A DNA stretch of 64,000 nucleotides from Desulfopila_A sp964446655 (GTDB lineage: Bacteria > Desulfobacterota > Desulfobulbia > Desulfobulbales > Desulfocapsaceae): assembly GCA_964446655.1 (NCBI GenBank), contig CAYUPL010000010.1, forward strand, positions 19,448-83,447, given 5' to 3'. The notes beneath the pieces are model-generated. The model was not told where the DNA came from and ran no database searches. It saw only the letters and a list, made by a program, of their open reading frames with translations. Position 1 is the first letter of the stretch; each line of letters starts with the position of its first letter. Below, one piece after another: positions 1 through 8,555 of the stretch. Both the position numbers and the translations under genes were made by a program.

Positions 1-43
1 CCGCAAGAGGAAGAGCAGAGGCTTTTTTTTGTTCTACCTTTTG

Positions 44-87
44 AAACGATGCAGGGGTATATAAACTTCTGCATCGTTTTCCTTTTT
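44..87 (+). terminator. Hairpin terminator upstream of yicC
   Basis: A perfect 11-bp inverted repeat (AAACGATGCAG at 44-54 and its complement at 69-79) with a 14-nt loop is followed by a T-rich stretch. It probably ends a transcript from a gene lying before the window. A T-run at 23-30 may belong to the same end region. Confidence 0.7.
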
Positions 88-125
88 CTGGATACAATAC
101 AAATCAACTACTGTGGTATAGAAAC

Positions 126-1007
126 ATGACAGTGAGGAGCATGACCGGTTTTGGCCGGGGAGAGGAGGAAAGAGGAAGCAGGGTCTGGACGGCGGAGGTT
201 CGCTGTGTCAATAACCGTTTTCTTGACGTGAAGATAAAACTGCCTCGGGGGTATGGAGCACTGGAAGGCAAGATCCGGAAAACGATTGCCGCCTATCACC
301 AGCGGGGTCGGGTTGATCTGGTTTGTACTGTACAGGGCGATTTTTCCGATCTGCACAAAATTTCGGCCAATATCGACTTAGCTGTGGAATACCGCAGGAC
401 AATGGCAAGGATGGCGGAAGAATTACAAATGGATGATGATACAACTCTTTCTCAGATAGCTGTCTGTCCAGGTGTGCTGACGGCAGATCAGCAGAGCGAA
501 GACATGGAGACTGTCTGGCCTGTAATAGAGCAGGCCTTGGAGCAGGCCATGCAGAACTGCGAGGCTATGAGGCTGCAGGAAGGGGAAAGTCTGTACACGG
601 ACCTTCGCGAACGGCTTGACGGCTTTACTGCCGTTGTGGCCCAAATTGAAACACTTGTGCCCCAGTTGCTGGAGAGGAGGAAGCGGAATCTTCAGGAAAG
701 GCTGGAGAAGCTGCTCGGCAGCGTTGACCTCGATCCTATGCGGTTGCATCAGGAGGTGGCAATTATGGCCGATAAGACGGATGTAACCGAGGAGTTGGTT
801 CGACTGCGCAGCCATATAGAGCAATTTAACGGTTTTCTCGTTGAAGAAGATGCCGTCGGGCGAAAACTGGACTTTCTCATTCAGGAATTTTTGCGTGAGG
901 TGAACACACTGGGATCGAAAATCAATGATGCTGAAACGGCTCATCTCATAGTCGACTTAAAAAGCGAACTGGAAAAAATTCGCGAACAGGTGCAGAATAT
1001 AGAATAA
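126..1007 (+). CDS. yicC: YicC family endoribonuclease
   Basis: The 293-residue product opens with the family signature SMTGFGRGE and ends with the typical tail LEKIREQVQNIE, so both the N-terminal YicC domain and the C-terminal DUF1732 domain are complete. YicC proteins are cytosolic RNases linked to RNA turnover and stationary-phase survival. It heads a same-strand group with the DUF370/RemA gene, gmk and rlmB, an order common in Desulfobacterota and Firmicutes. No strong ribosome binding site precedes the ATG, but the start fits the family N-terminus exactly. Confidence 0.93.
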   Translation: MTVRSMTGFGRGEEERGSRVWTAEVRCVNNRFLDVKIKLPRGYGALEGKIRKTIAAYHQRGRVDLVCTVQGDFSDLHKISANIDLAVEYRRTMARMAEELQMDDDTTLSQIAVCPGVLTADQQSEDMETVWPVIEQALEQAMQNCEAMRLQEGESLYTDLRERLDGFTAVVAQIETLVPQLLERRKRNLQERLEKLLGSVDLDPMRLHQEVAIMADKTDVTEELVRLRSHIEQFNGFLVEEDAVGRKLDFLIQEFLREVNTLGSKINDAETAHLIVDLKSELEKIREQVQNIE

Positions 1008-1071
1008 TAGTTCCCCCTGCAAAGCATATTTCCGGTAAATTTCTCTCTTATTTTTTGATCATATAAAGCCT

Positions 1072-1359
1072 ATGCAGCTTCTTAACGTCGGGTTCGGCAA
1101 CACCGTCAGTATACAACGAATAGTCGCGGTCATCAATACCGGCTCATCCCCGGCCAGGAAATTAAAAGAGCTGGCCAAGAAAAACGGTAAACTTGTGGAT
1201 GTTACCGAGGGCAGAAGGACCCGTTCAATTATCATTATGGACTCAGACCATATTATCCTTTCTTCGGTCCAGACGGAAACAATCAGCCAGCGTATGCTGG
1301 CGGCGCAGACCAGTCAACACCTTACTGAACTGATCAGTACCCAGAGACAAAAGGGATAG
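1072..1359 (+). CDS. RemA/DUF370 family regulator
   Basis: This 95-residue protein matches the DUF370 family in its N-terminal pattern (LLNVGFGNTVS) and its central GRRTRSIIIMDSDHIILS segment. In Bacillus the family member RemA is a DNA-binding activator of matrix genes; in deltaproteobacteria the gene sits beside gmk and its role is untested. The stop codon is directly followed by the gmk ATG, so the two are probably co-translated. A biofilm role here would be extrapolation. Confidence 0.88.
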   Translation: MQLLNVGFGNTVSIQRIVAVINTGSSPARKLKELAKKNGKLVDVTEGRRTRSIIIMDSDHIILSSVQTETISQRMLAAQTSQHLTELISTQRQKG

Positions 1360-1983
1360 ATGCGTATGAGCCGGGGAAAACTTTTTATATTGTCTGCACC
1401 ATCAGGTACCGGAAAGTCCACCATTTTAAAACAGGTGATGGCCAATCTTGCGGGACTTGCTTTTTCCATATCCCATACAACCCGTCAACCACGCAAGGGT
1501 GAGCGGAATGGGGTGGAATATCATTTTGTTGATCACCCAACCTTTCTGGCAATGCGTGACAGGGGGGAGTTTCTCGAATATGCCGATGTCCACGGTAATT
1601 TTTATGGCACAAGCAGAACAGCTGTTGCCGAGCAGATGGGCCGCGGAGTTGATGCTATTCTTGATATTGATGTGCAGGGAGCGGAGATCATCAAAAAGAG
1701 TGGTGAAATTGATGCCGCCTATGTTTTCCTTATGCCTCCCGACCTCGACGAGTTGGAAAAACGGCTACGGGGCAGGGGGCTTGACAGTGATGAAACAATC
1801 CGCCTCAGATTACAAAATGCCGCTGCAGAAATGCAGGCCATGGACCACTTTGAATACGTCATCGTCAACGAGAAGATTGCCGATGCTGCTCGTATGTTCG
1901 AGTCTGTCATTCTGGCGGAACGAGCTAAAAGCAGGCGTCATATAAACGGAGAGATGCTCCGTGGAGCCTCGATTATTTCATGA
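1360..1983 (+). CDS. gmk: Guanylate kinase
   Basis: The 207-residue enzyme phosphorylates GMP to GDP with ATP. The P-loop APSGTGKST lies at residues 13-21, and the GMP-binding block follows (SHTTRQPRKGERNGVEYHF, about residues 39-57). A second in-frame ATG two codons downstream is an equally plausible start. The gene abuts the preceding stop codon and overlaps rlmB by 4 nt (ATGA), which indicates translational coupling. Confidence 0.96.
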   Translation: MRMSRGKLFILSAPSGTGKSTILKQVMANLAGLAFSISHTTRQPRKGERNGVEYHFVDHPTFLAMRDRGEFLEYADVHGNFYGTSRTAVAEQMGRGVDAILDIDVQGAEIIKKSGEIDAAYVFLMPPDLDELEKRLRGRGLDSDETIRLRLQNAAAEMQAMDHFEYVIVNEKIADAARMFESVILAERAKSRRHINGEMLRGASIIS

Positions 1984-2834
1984 AAAAACAAAATGTTGCC
2001 AATTCAAATCCGGCGGGCCGAGACAAGCGTGTCATCAAGCTCAGTGATGATCTGCTCTGGGGGATTCATCCTGTTGCGGAAGCACTACTCAAAGAACCGG
2101 ACCGGATTGTTGAGTTGATCGTGCAGAAGGATAAAAGGGGATCAAAGTGGGAAGAGATCATTAATGCCGCCCGGCAAAGTGATATCAAGCTTTCTTTTGT
2201 GACCTCGTTCAAGATCTCCGCAGATGATGACGATAGCCGGCAGATTCGGCATCAGGGAATCGTTGCCAGGATGAGCAGCACCGCTTTACTGCCGTTTGAA
2301 TTACTGCTGCAGAGGTTCGAGGAGAGGGTTAAACAGGGTGAATTGCCGCGCTTGATTGTGTGCGACACCATTCAGGATCCCCATAACCTTGGGGCAATTA
2401 TCAGGTCGGCACATGCTTCCGGCATGTCGGCAGTTGTCGTAACACGGGAAAAATCCGCACCGATCGGCGGTGTCGCGGCAAAATCATCAGCAGGAGCAAT
2501 TTCCCATATTGATATCAGTCAAGTGACCAATCTGGCGACAGCACTACAACAGCTCAAAAAAGCCGGGGCCTGGGTATTTGGAGCAGTCAAGGACAACGAG
2601 GCGCAATCGCTCTATCAGACTGACCTTTGCCTGCCGGCCTGTATAGTGGTGGGAAGCGAAGGAAAGGGAATCCGACCGCTGGTGCAGAAACAGTGTGATA
2701 TTCTTGTTTCGATCCCGATGATTGGTCAACTGGACTCCCTTAATTCTTCTGTTGCCGCCGGTGTCATCATGTTTGAGGCGATGCGGCAGAATCTGCCTGT
2801 ATCAAGATTTAATTGCATCTACCCTATCCTGTGA
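1980..2834 (+). CDS. rlmB: 23S rRNA 2'-O-ribose methyltransferase (RlmB/TrmH type)
   Basis: The 284-residue SPOUT methyltransferase has an N-terminal L7Ae-like RNA-binding part (LLWGIHPVAEALL) and three catalytic knot motifs: DTIQDPHNLGAIIRSA, GSEGKGIRPLV and LDSLNSSVAAGV. RlmB methylates G2251 of 23S rRNA. The ATG overlaps the gmk stop as ATGA. Its 3' end overlaps the convergent NusG-like gene by 33 nt. The exact rRNA target is assigned by homology only. Confidence 0.9.
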   Translation: MKKQNVANSNPAGRDKRVIKLSDDLLWGIHPVAEALLKEPDRIVELIVQKDKRGSKWEEIINAARQSDIKLSFVTSFKISADDDDSRQIRHQGIVARMSSTALLPFELLLQRFEERVKQGELPRLIVCDTIQDPHNLGAIIRSAHASGMSAVVVTREKSAPIGGVAAKSSAGAISHIDISQVTNLATALQQLKKAGAWVFGAVKDNEAQSLYQTDLCLPACIVVGSEGKGIRPLVQKQCDILVSIPMIGQLDSLNSSVAAGVIMFEAMRQNLPVSRFNCIYPIL

Positions 2835-3320
2835 TACCGTTACCCGGACTTTGCGACTCAGCAGGTTCAGCAGTACAATGACGTTGTCCTTGCCCCGCCA
2901 GCTGAAAACGACACCTTCCGTTTCGGAATGGTTACCCAGATTGACGGCTACTTCTGTTCCGGGCTGAAGTGTTTGACGTTTAAGTGCTGACTGGTTGAGT
3001 GCTCCACTTTCTTCTCGATCTTTTAACTGGTCGATTATCCAGTCCGGCACGGGAACATACGTGCCACCGAAATGGACAGGCTCCAGCACCCCGCGGGTGG
3101 AGCGAATTGTCGGCCAGTTAAGTTCTTCCGGAGTGAGCCGGAGGAACAGATAGCCGGGGAAAAAAGGTCTGAGGACATCCTTTTTTTGCCGCGCATGACG
3201 TACGGTTTTGCGAATCATGGGCAAATAGACAGTCAAGCCCTGTTGCTCGCAGTTCAGGCATGCAACTTGCTCTTTGTTCGGTTTGGTCCGTATGGCGTAC
3301 CAGAGTGCTTTGTTGCTCAT
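2802..3320 (-). CDS. NusG paralog (RfaH/LoaP-like antiterminator)
   Basis: The 172-residue protein has an NGN domain (WYAIRTKPNKEQ through the FFPGYLFLRL block, residues 7-62) and a C-terminal KOW segment (LQPGTEVAVNLG near residue 118). It lacks a typical nusG context of secE and ribosomal proteins, so it is read as a specialised paralog that modifies RNA polymerase on selected operons. It is the last gene of a reverse-strand operon. Its start shares one base with the stop of the S1 protein (TAATG). Confidence 0.85.
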   Translation of the reverse strand: MSNKALWYAIRTKPNKEQVACLNCEQQGLTVYLPMIRKTVRHARQKKDVLRPFFPGYLFLRLTPEELNWPTIRSTRGVLEPVHFGGTYVPVPDWIIDQLKDREESGALNQSALKRQTLQPGTEVAVNLGNHSETEGVVFSWRGKDNVIVLLNLLSRKVRVTVSQDRVDAIKS

Positions 3321-4513
3321 TACTTCTTCTTTTCTTCCAGTTTTGCCTTGAGTAGTGCACCAAGGCTACCCATGTCCTCCTCTTTTTTGCCTTTTGACTG
3401 AGCGAGAAATTTTTTATACTCCTGCTTTTCGGCCTCCTCGGTATCTTCCGGGGCCTGGTAATCGGACGGGATGAGACTGATCCTTCTTTCTTCTGCATCT
3501 ATTGCCTCAATAAGCACCTCAATGTCCTGCCCGGCTTCCATTACTTCGCGTGGATGATTGATTTTCCTGCCGCCCCCCAGCTTTGAAATATGAACAAGGC
3601 CGTCTACGCCTCCAGTCAGGGTGACGAAGGCGCCGAACTGAGCCAGGCGGGACACTCGTCCAACTATTTTTGAGCCGACCGGGAAGTCTTTTATAAAGCT
3701 GTCCCAGGGATTCTCCAAGGTCTCTTTGAGGCTTAGGGAAATGCGATCCTTGTCCCAGTCAATGCTTTTGACCACCACCTGGACTTCCTGATCGATGGAA
3801 AAATGATCGGCGATATTTTCTACTCTGCTCCACCCAATTTCCGAAACCGGTATAAGACCGTCTACACCGCCAAGGTCGGCAAAGGCGCCAAAATCTCTGA
3901 TGGAAGTGATAACAGCATGGACGGTTTGCCCAACCTCCAGGCTGTTTTGTAACGCCTCTTTCTGCTGGAGCCGCTCTTCTTCGAGGACTGCTCGTGCCGA
4001 CACAACGAGATTACGACCATTTTCCTCGAAGCGGGTTATGCGAAATGTCATATGCGTATCGAGATAGGCGGCCGCGGCATCATCAACACGGCGAAGACCC
4101 ATTTGGGAGTAGGGGCAGAAGGCGCGCGCATTGCCGGCCAGGGTAATTTCAAAGCCGCCTTTGATCTCCGCCTTGACGTATCCTTCCACCGGGATAAGAT
4201 TGCGCCAGGCTTCTTCGAGGTGGACAAGACTGGAGCCGGACCCCAATCTGGTGGTGAACACCTGTTCCGATCTTTTCGCCTGAAGAAAATAGACCTCTAT
4301 GGTGTCGCCCGGCTGCACGGTAATATTGCCTTCCTCGTCGGTCAATTCTCCAGCTTCGAGAACACCTTCGCTTTTTCCGCCGACATCCAGGAAAATGTTT
4401 TCTCCACTTACTCCTGCGACAATCGCCTTGATTTTCTCGCCGGGATGGAGTGTGCGAGGGTGCTTTTCCTCTGCGTTAAAGAGTTCTTCAAAACTGTCGC
4501 TGAATTTTTCCAT
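3320..4513 (-). CDS. S1-domain RNA-binding protein (short RpsA-like)
   Basis: The 397-residue protein carries about four S1 repeats: roughly residues 22-80, 110-175, 195-265 and 280-350. The last two are the most canonical (IRDFGAFADLGGVDGLIP and LAQFGAFVTLTGGVDGLVHIS). It is shorter than six-repeat ribosomal protein S1 and ends in a charged Lys/Glu tail. Such proteins bind mRNA or regulate translation. Its direct coupling to a NusG paralog suggests a joint role in transcription-translation control, which is inference. Confidence 0.85.
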   Translation of the reverse strand: MEKFSDSFEELFNAEEKHPRTLHPGEKIKAIVAGVSGENIFLDVGGKSEGVLEAGELTDEEGNITVQPGDTIEVYFLQAKRSEQVFTTRLGSGSSLVHLEEAWRNLIPVEGYVKAEIKGGFEITLAGNARAFCPYSQMGLRRVDDAAAAYLDTHMTFRITRFEENGRNLVVSARAVLEEERLQQKEALQNSLEVGQTVHAVITSIRDFGAFADLGGVDGLIPVSEIGWSRVENIADHFSIDQEVQVVVKSIDWDKDRISLSLKETLENPWDSFIKDFPVGSKIVGRVSRLAQFGAFVTLTGGVDGLVHISKLGGGRKINHPREVMEAGQDIEVLIEAIDAEERRISLIPSDYQAPEDTEEAEKQEYKKFLAQSKGKKEEDMGSLGALLKAKLEEKKK

Positions 4514-4541
4514 TGTTATCTACCTGCTGGATATGTTGAAA

Positions 4542-6344
4542 CTATGTAAGCCGTCGCGTAGCTATCGCGAGAGCCAGGAACGCATTGTCTTCCTGAAAGA
4601 GAAGCTTTTTTTTACTGAGGTCTTCGAAAAATTTCAAGATTGATTTTTTAGGAAGCTCCGGGAAATGAGATTGGATTTCCTCCAGGCTGCGGATGATTCC
4701 GCAATAGAGATACAGTCTGCGGGAAGCGCCCTTCAGGCGGTGCAGTAAAGGTGCGTCGTCGTCTCGCTCCTGTCTGATAAGAAGAAACGAGCCGCCGTCG
4801 CGATAACTGAGTGGGGCGACGGTCTGGTTTTTTCTGCTGCTATGAAAGGCCTGCCATCGTTCGATTTTCCGTCGTATGGGGCGCCACCGTTGCTGCTGCT
4901 TGCCTCTGTCACCGCGATAGTCCTTGATGAGCAGATCTAAATTCGCCGCCGTCTGTTTGGGAAAAAGCTGCATATTATGGGCGTGACATGTCACACGGCT
5001 GATCCCGAATTGCTCCGGGTTGCAGGCAACAGTTGAGCCTGCTCCAAGAAAAAAAGTGGCTGGTGAAAGAGGCCTGTAGGGCAAGACAAAATCAAGCAAA
5101 GCCAGAGTCTCGGTGGCTTCTTCGTCGGTGGATCCGGGAAATTCAAGGATCAGGTTCCCATCGAGGAGGATCTGCTGCTCGGTGCAATATTTCATCACGG
5201 CGATATTTTCGATGACGGTTGTGCCTTTCTTCATTCGAGCAAGCAGGGAGTTGGAGAGTGATTCGATGCCGACCTGGACACTGTTCAGCCCTCCGGCGGC
5301 ATAAAGGGCGAGTTTTCGTGGATCCTGTATGGCCCGGACTTCAGCAAAAAAACGAAGATCAAGGTGGAGTGCCGCGGTTGCTTTGAAAAATGCATCGGTC
5401 TGCTTTGGGGGCAGGGCATTGTCACAGAAAGTGAAGTCAAGTACCTCATGCCGACGAACTAAGTGGTGTAATTCGCCCAGCACTTTTTCCGCGGTTTTGC
5501 TCCGGTAACCACTCCATTGTAGATTGAGGTTACAAAAGGTGCATTTGCGCCACCAGCATCCCCGGGAAAATTCCAGCGGGACAGTCGGGCTGAAGGGCTT
5601 GCCGGGAAAAACCCTCTCCAGTTCCTTGAAGTAAGGGGTATAGTCGGGAGTCGGCAGACTGTCAAGGTCGGCAACGCTATCGTGCGTACCATACTCTAGG
5701 CTTTCTGCCGGACTGTTGTCTCGTTTGGCGGTCAATTTGCTTTTCTGCAGGGTGAGACAGAGAGTGGCGAGCTGCTTCTCGCCTTCTCCGGCTATGATAT
5801 GGTCGACTTGGTCAAATTGCTGTAGAAGTGTGGTTCCCATGGGACCGACACAGGATGAACCGCCGAAAACGATGGGGGTACCGGGTGTTTTATTTTTTAT
5901 CAGCCTCGCTGCCGCCAGTGAGGCAAAAAGCTGCGAGAAACAGACACTGAAACCGACAAGGGTGAATGTGTTGAAATCGGTTGTTTCAATCCAGTTCTGC
6001 AGAGAGTCCAGGAGTTTTTGCGTAAGGCCATCGAAGTCGGCTGCAATTATTTTGTTCTTTCGGCAACGGGCCCGGAAAAGTTTATGGGCCTGTTCCCTAT
6101 TTTCCGGGAAAAGAAGTGCCGAGTAGAGTGCCTCTCCCGCCCAGCTGTCTCTGCTGAGGTATGTATAGGTGTCCGGACCGATTGCCCGGGCTGCATCGAG
6201 GTACGGATGGAAACATTCCGCTGTAATGGTATCGCTCTGTTCCAGGTAGGCCTTCAGGGCGCCGAGCTGTATTGACGGCCGGCTGAATAACGACCAGGGC
6301 ATGGAAACGAGGGCTATTGTCAAAGGAGAAGCGGAGTGTGTCAT
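4542..6344 (-). CDS. B12-binding radical SAM protein, RiPP-maturase-like
   Basis: The 600-residue protein begins with a cobalamin-binding-like domain (IALVSMPWSLFSRPSIQLG, then VFGGSSCVGPMG and HIIAGEGE), followed by a radical SAM core whose cluster motif is CWWRKCTFC (CX4CX2C). Its N-terminal half matches the RiPP maturation radical SAM C-methyltransferase group (TIGR03975 type). No precursor peptide is visible nearby. The gene overlaps lolA by 4 nt, placing it inside a murI-lolA operon. The substrate is unknown. Confidence 0.8.
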   Translation of the reverse strand: MTHSASPLTIALVSMPWSLFSRPSIQLGALKAYLEQSDTITAECFHPYLDAARAIGPDTYTYLSRDSWAGEALYSALLFPENREQAHKLFRARCRKNKIIAADFDGLTQKLLDSLQNWIETTDFNTFTLVGFSVCFSQLFASLAAARLIKNKTPGTPIVFGGSSCVGPMGTTLLQQFDQVDHIIAGEGEKQLATLCLTLQKSKLTAKRDNSPAESLEYGTHDSVADLDSLPTPDYTPYFKELERVFPGKPFSPTVPLEFSRGCWWRKCTFCNLNLQWSGYRSKTAEKVLGELHHLVRRHEVLDFTFCDNALPPKQTDAFFKATAALHLDLRFFAEVRAIQDPRKLALYAAGGLNSVQVGIESLSNSLLARMKKGTTVIENIAVMKYCTEQQILLDGNLILEFPGSTDEEATETLALLDFVLPYRPLSPATFFLGAGSTVACNPEQFGISRVTCHAHNMQLFPKQTAANLDLLIKDYRGDRGKQQQRWRPIRRKIERWQAFHSSRKNQTVAPLSYRDGGSFLLIRQERDDDAPLLHRLKGASRRLYLYCGIIRSLEEIQSHFPELPKKSILKFFEDLSKKKLLFQEDNAFLALAIATRRLT

Positions 6345-7057
6345 TGGTCCTGATAGATTATTTCGGTCTCCGCTGGGGGAGTGAACTGAAAAAGCGTTTC
6401 ATCAAGGAGCTGTCCGGCAGCTGTCAGGCTGTTCTCTTCTATGTCGCTCAGAGTAAGCAGAGTGATGGTGTCGAAGGTGTCACGGATTTCAAGCCGCTGT
6501 ATCCGGGTGTTGCCGTTGAGCCAGATACGGATGCTCTGGGTTTGAGAGGACGGTGCCTTGGGAACGAGCTGGATGACGGTCAGATCGCTGGAAGTGTTTT
6601 CTGTTTGCTCTTCACCGCCATCACTGACCAGGAAATTATCCTCAAGATTACCTTCTCCGCTGAAAAAAGCATAGGTTACATCCTGCTGCAGGGTTGCGGC
6701 CGGGGCGATTATCATCTGGTTGAGCGAAGAGAAATACATATGCAGAGTCGTGCCGTCACTGAGTATGACCTGCCGATCGGGAGTGTCGTAGTTCCAGCGC
6801 ATTAAAGCGGTATCTCCCTGTTTAGCGAAATAGGCTCGGCCTTCGGCCTGACGGGGTCTGCCGCTCATCTGCCCTTCTGTCTTCTGGGTGAAGGAAAACG
6901 TGAGACTGGTCAGTTCCTGGAGATGATTGGCTAGCCGCTGAGCGGCGGCTAAAGGAGGTGGGACACTATTGTCAGCGCCGGCTTGCAGCGGCGAGCAAAG
7001 TGGCAGAATGATGATGCTGAGATATAAAAAGACGTTGAGAAAGATGTTCTGTTTCAT
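6341..7057 (-). CDS. lolA: Outer-membrane lipoprotein carrier LolA
   Basis: The 238-residue precursor has a clear signal peptide (hydrophobic stretch at residues 5-25) and the LolA fold pattern: LQELTSLTFSFTQKTEGQ, then RWNYDTPDRQVILSDG, then a lipid-lined beta barrel. LolA carries lipoproteins across the periplasm from LolCDE to the outer membrane. Overlaps of 4 nt with murI upstream and the radical SAM gene downstream show tight co-translation. Confidence 0.88.
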   Translation of the reverse strand: MKQNIFLNVFLYLSIIILPLCSPLQAGADNSVPPPLAAAQRLANHLQELTSLTFSFTQKTEGQMSGRPRQAEGRAYFAKQGDTALMRWNYDTPDRQVILSDGTTLHMYFSSLNQMIIAPAATLQQDVTYAFFSGEGNLEDNFLVSDGGEEQTENTSSDLTVIQLVPKAPSSQTQSIRIWLNGNTRIQRLEIRDTFDTITLLTLSDIEENSLTAAGQLLDETLFQFTPPAETEIIYQDQ

Positions 7058-7830
7058 GGCAAAAGAAACTCCACTGGATGATCGAAAATTGTTGATGCAA
7101 TCTGATGAGCGGACTTGGTAATGTCGGAGAGATAAAAAAATCGTTCCCCCTCGCTGTTTTTCGGTTCCAAATCTCCTGAGTCGGCCAGCTGCTGCCGTAA
7201 CGCATTGGCCACCTCCACTGAAGAGTCTATCAATGTAACGTTTTTACCGACCCGTGCCCGTATTTGTGCCGTTAAAAGCGGATAATGGGTGCAGCCGAGA
7301 ATGAGAGTGTCGATCTGCTTGTCTTTGAGAGGATGGAGGTAGCGCCTTATAATCATTTTTGTTTCGCGTTTGTTGGTCCATCCTTCTTCCACGAGTGGAA
7401 CGAGAAGGGGGCAGGGGATCGGAAAGACCTTGCCGGCTGGATCTATCCGGCTGACGATATGTTCGTATACACCGCTTCTGACCGTGGCTCGCGTACCTAT
7501 CAAACCTATTCTTCCGGATCGTGATACTTCCACCGCCATTTTTGCAGCCGGTGAGATTACCTCTAAGACAGGTACGTCGAATTCAGCCTGTAATCGTTCG
7601 GTGGCGACACTTGCTGCGGAATTACAACCTATTACTATTAATCCGGCGCCTTTTTTGAGGAGAAATTCCGTATTACGCAGAGAATAGTCAATGATGACAT
7701 CAGCACTTTTGGTACCATAAGGTGTTCTGGCCGTGTCGCCAAAATAGAGGAGTGTATGGCGGGGCAACAGCTTTTCAATGGCGCGAACTACCGTTAATCC
7801 GCCGATTCCAGAGTCGAATATTCCTATCAT
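7054..7830 (-). CDS. murI: Glutamate racemase
   Basis: The enzyme makes D-glutamate for peptidoglycan. The N-terminus reads GIFDSGIGGLTVV, and the two catalytic cysteines are in VIGCNSAAS and LGCTHYPLL. The length of 258 residues fits the family. I prefer the ATG at 7830; a TTG two codons upstream is possible. It is the first gene of the reverse-strand operon that continues through lolA. Confidence 0.94.
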   Translation of the reverse strand: MIGIFDSGIGGLTVVRAIEKLLPRHTLLYFGDTARTPYGTKSADVIIDYSLRNTEFLLKKGAGLIVIGCNSAASVATERLQAEFDVPVLEVISPAAKMAVEVSRSGRIGLIGTRATVRSGVYEHIVSRIDPAGKVFPIPCPLLVPLVEEGWTNKRETKMIIRRYLHPLKDKQIDTLILGCTHYPLLTAQIRARVGKNVTLIDSSVEVANALRQQLADSGDLEPKNSEGERFFYLSDITKSAHQIASTIFDHPVEFLLP

Positions 7831-8200
7831 GCTCAAGTACGCTGTAGTATGAAACAGTAGAATAATGTGTTTATCTCAATTCTTTGTCTGAAGAGAATTC
7901 CCGGTCAGTGTTGCCATGATATACATTACTTCTGCATGTGACAAGCTGTTCATTGTGGTCTTCTGAATTAGGATATTGCCGACCAAGAGAAGATTGTGGC
8001 CGGTTTTGAGGGTTTATTTGCAGGGGGTGTTTTTGTTTTCTTTTGTTGACAGCCGAAGGCGACAGCATTATTTTATGCCTGGCTTCGGTGGTCTGTTTTT
8101 TTTTCTATCCCAATGGAGAAACAGGAAAAATTTATAGTGTATTACACGGATCGTTTTCGTGTTTATCGCAGAAAGAATAGAATTGCAAGGGAGTAGAACA
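7831..8200. other. Intergenic region between murI and fmdB
   Basis: This divergent 370-bp gap holds the promoters of murI (reverse) and fmdB (forward). No convincing protein gene is seen. It contains a forward-strand terminator-like hairpin at 8050-8104 that no known upstream forward gene explains. Confidence 0.5.
8050..8104 (+). terminator. Orphan terminator-like hairpin
   Basis: CCGAAG at 8053-8058 pairs with CTTCGG at 8083-8088, and flanking CAG/CTG can extend the stem with a bulge. Nine consecutive T residues follow at 8096-8104. The nearest gene upstream is on the other strand, so this could end a small RNA or form a leader structure of fmdB. Confidence 0.5.
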
Positions 8201-8488
8201 ATGCCTGTATATGAATATGAGTGTAGTGATTGTGACAAGGTGTTTGAGGTTCAGCAGAAAATATCTGACGAGCCTGTAAAAATATGCCCGGAATGTCAGG
8301 GTGAAGTCAGGAAGCTTGTTTCCATGAGTTCTTTTCAACTGAAAGGAGGGGGGTGGTATGCCGATGGCTATGGCTCCGCCTCTACCACCAAAACGAAAGA
8401 AAAAGTCAGTGAAGAAAAACCTGCTCCAGCCTGTGCCACCGGCACCGGTGGCGCATGCGCCGGCTGCCCTGCGGCTGCCTCAAGCTGA
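8201..8488 (+). CDS. FmdB family zinc-ribbon protein
   Basis: The 95-residue protein has the family start MPVYEYECSDC and a zinc ribbon with cysteines at 8, 11, 29 and 32. The tail is low in complexity and rich in Ala, Cys and Gly. FmdB-type regulators are named from a formamidase operon; their function elsewhere is unclear. The ATG at 8201 follows a good AAGGGAG site and matches the family N-terminus, so the longer reading frame from 8159 is not used. Confidence 0.85.
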   Translation: MPVYEYECSDCDKVFEVQQKISDEPVKICPECQGEVRKLVSMSSFQLKGGGWYADGYGSASTTKTKEKVSEEKPAPACATGTGGACAGCPAAASS

Positions 8489-8555
8489 TGCCGCTTTCAA
8501 CAGGTACTGTCCTGTCGAGGCTGCGCAAAAGTTCAAGCCCGTATTTGGTCCGAGA

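Noticed and set aside
7871..8068. 65-codon reverse frame upstream of murI
   Set aside because: Low-complexity composition, no start signal, and it lies in the likely promoter region.
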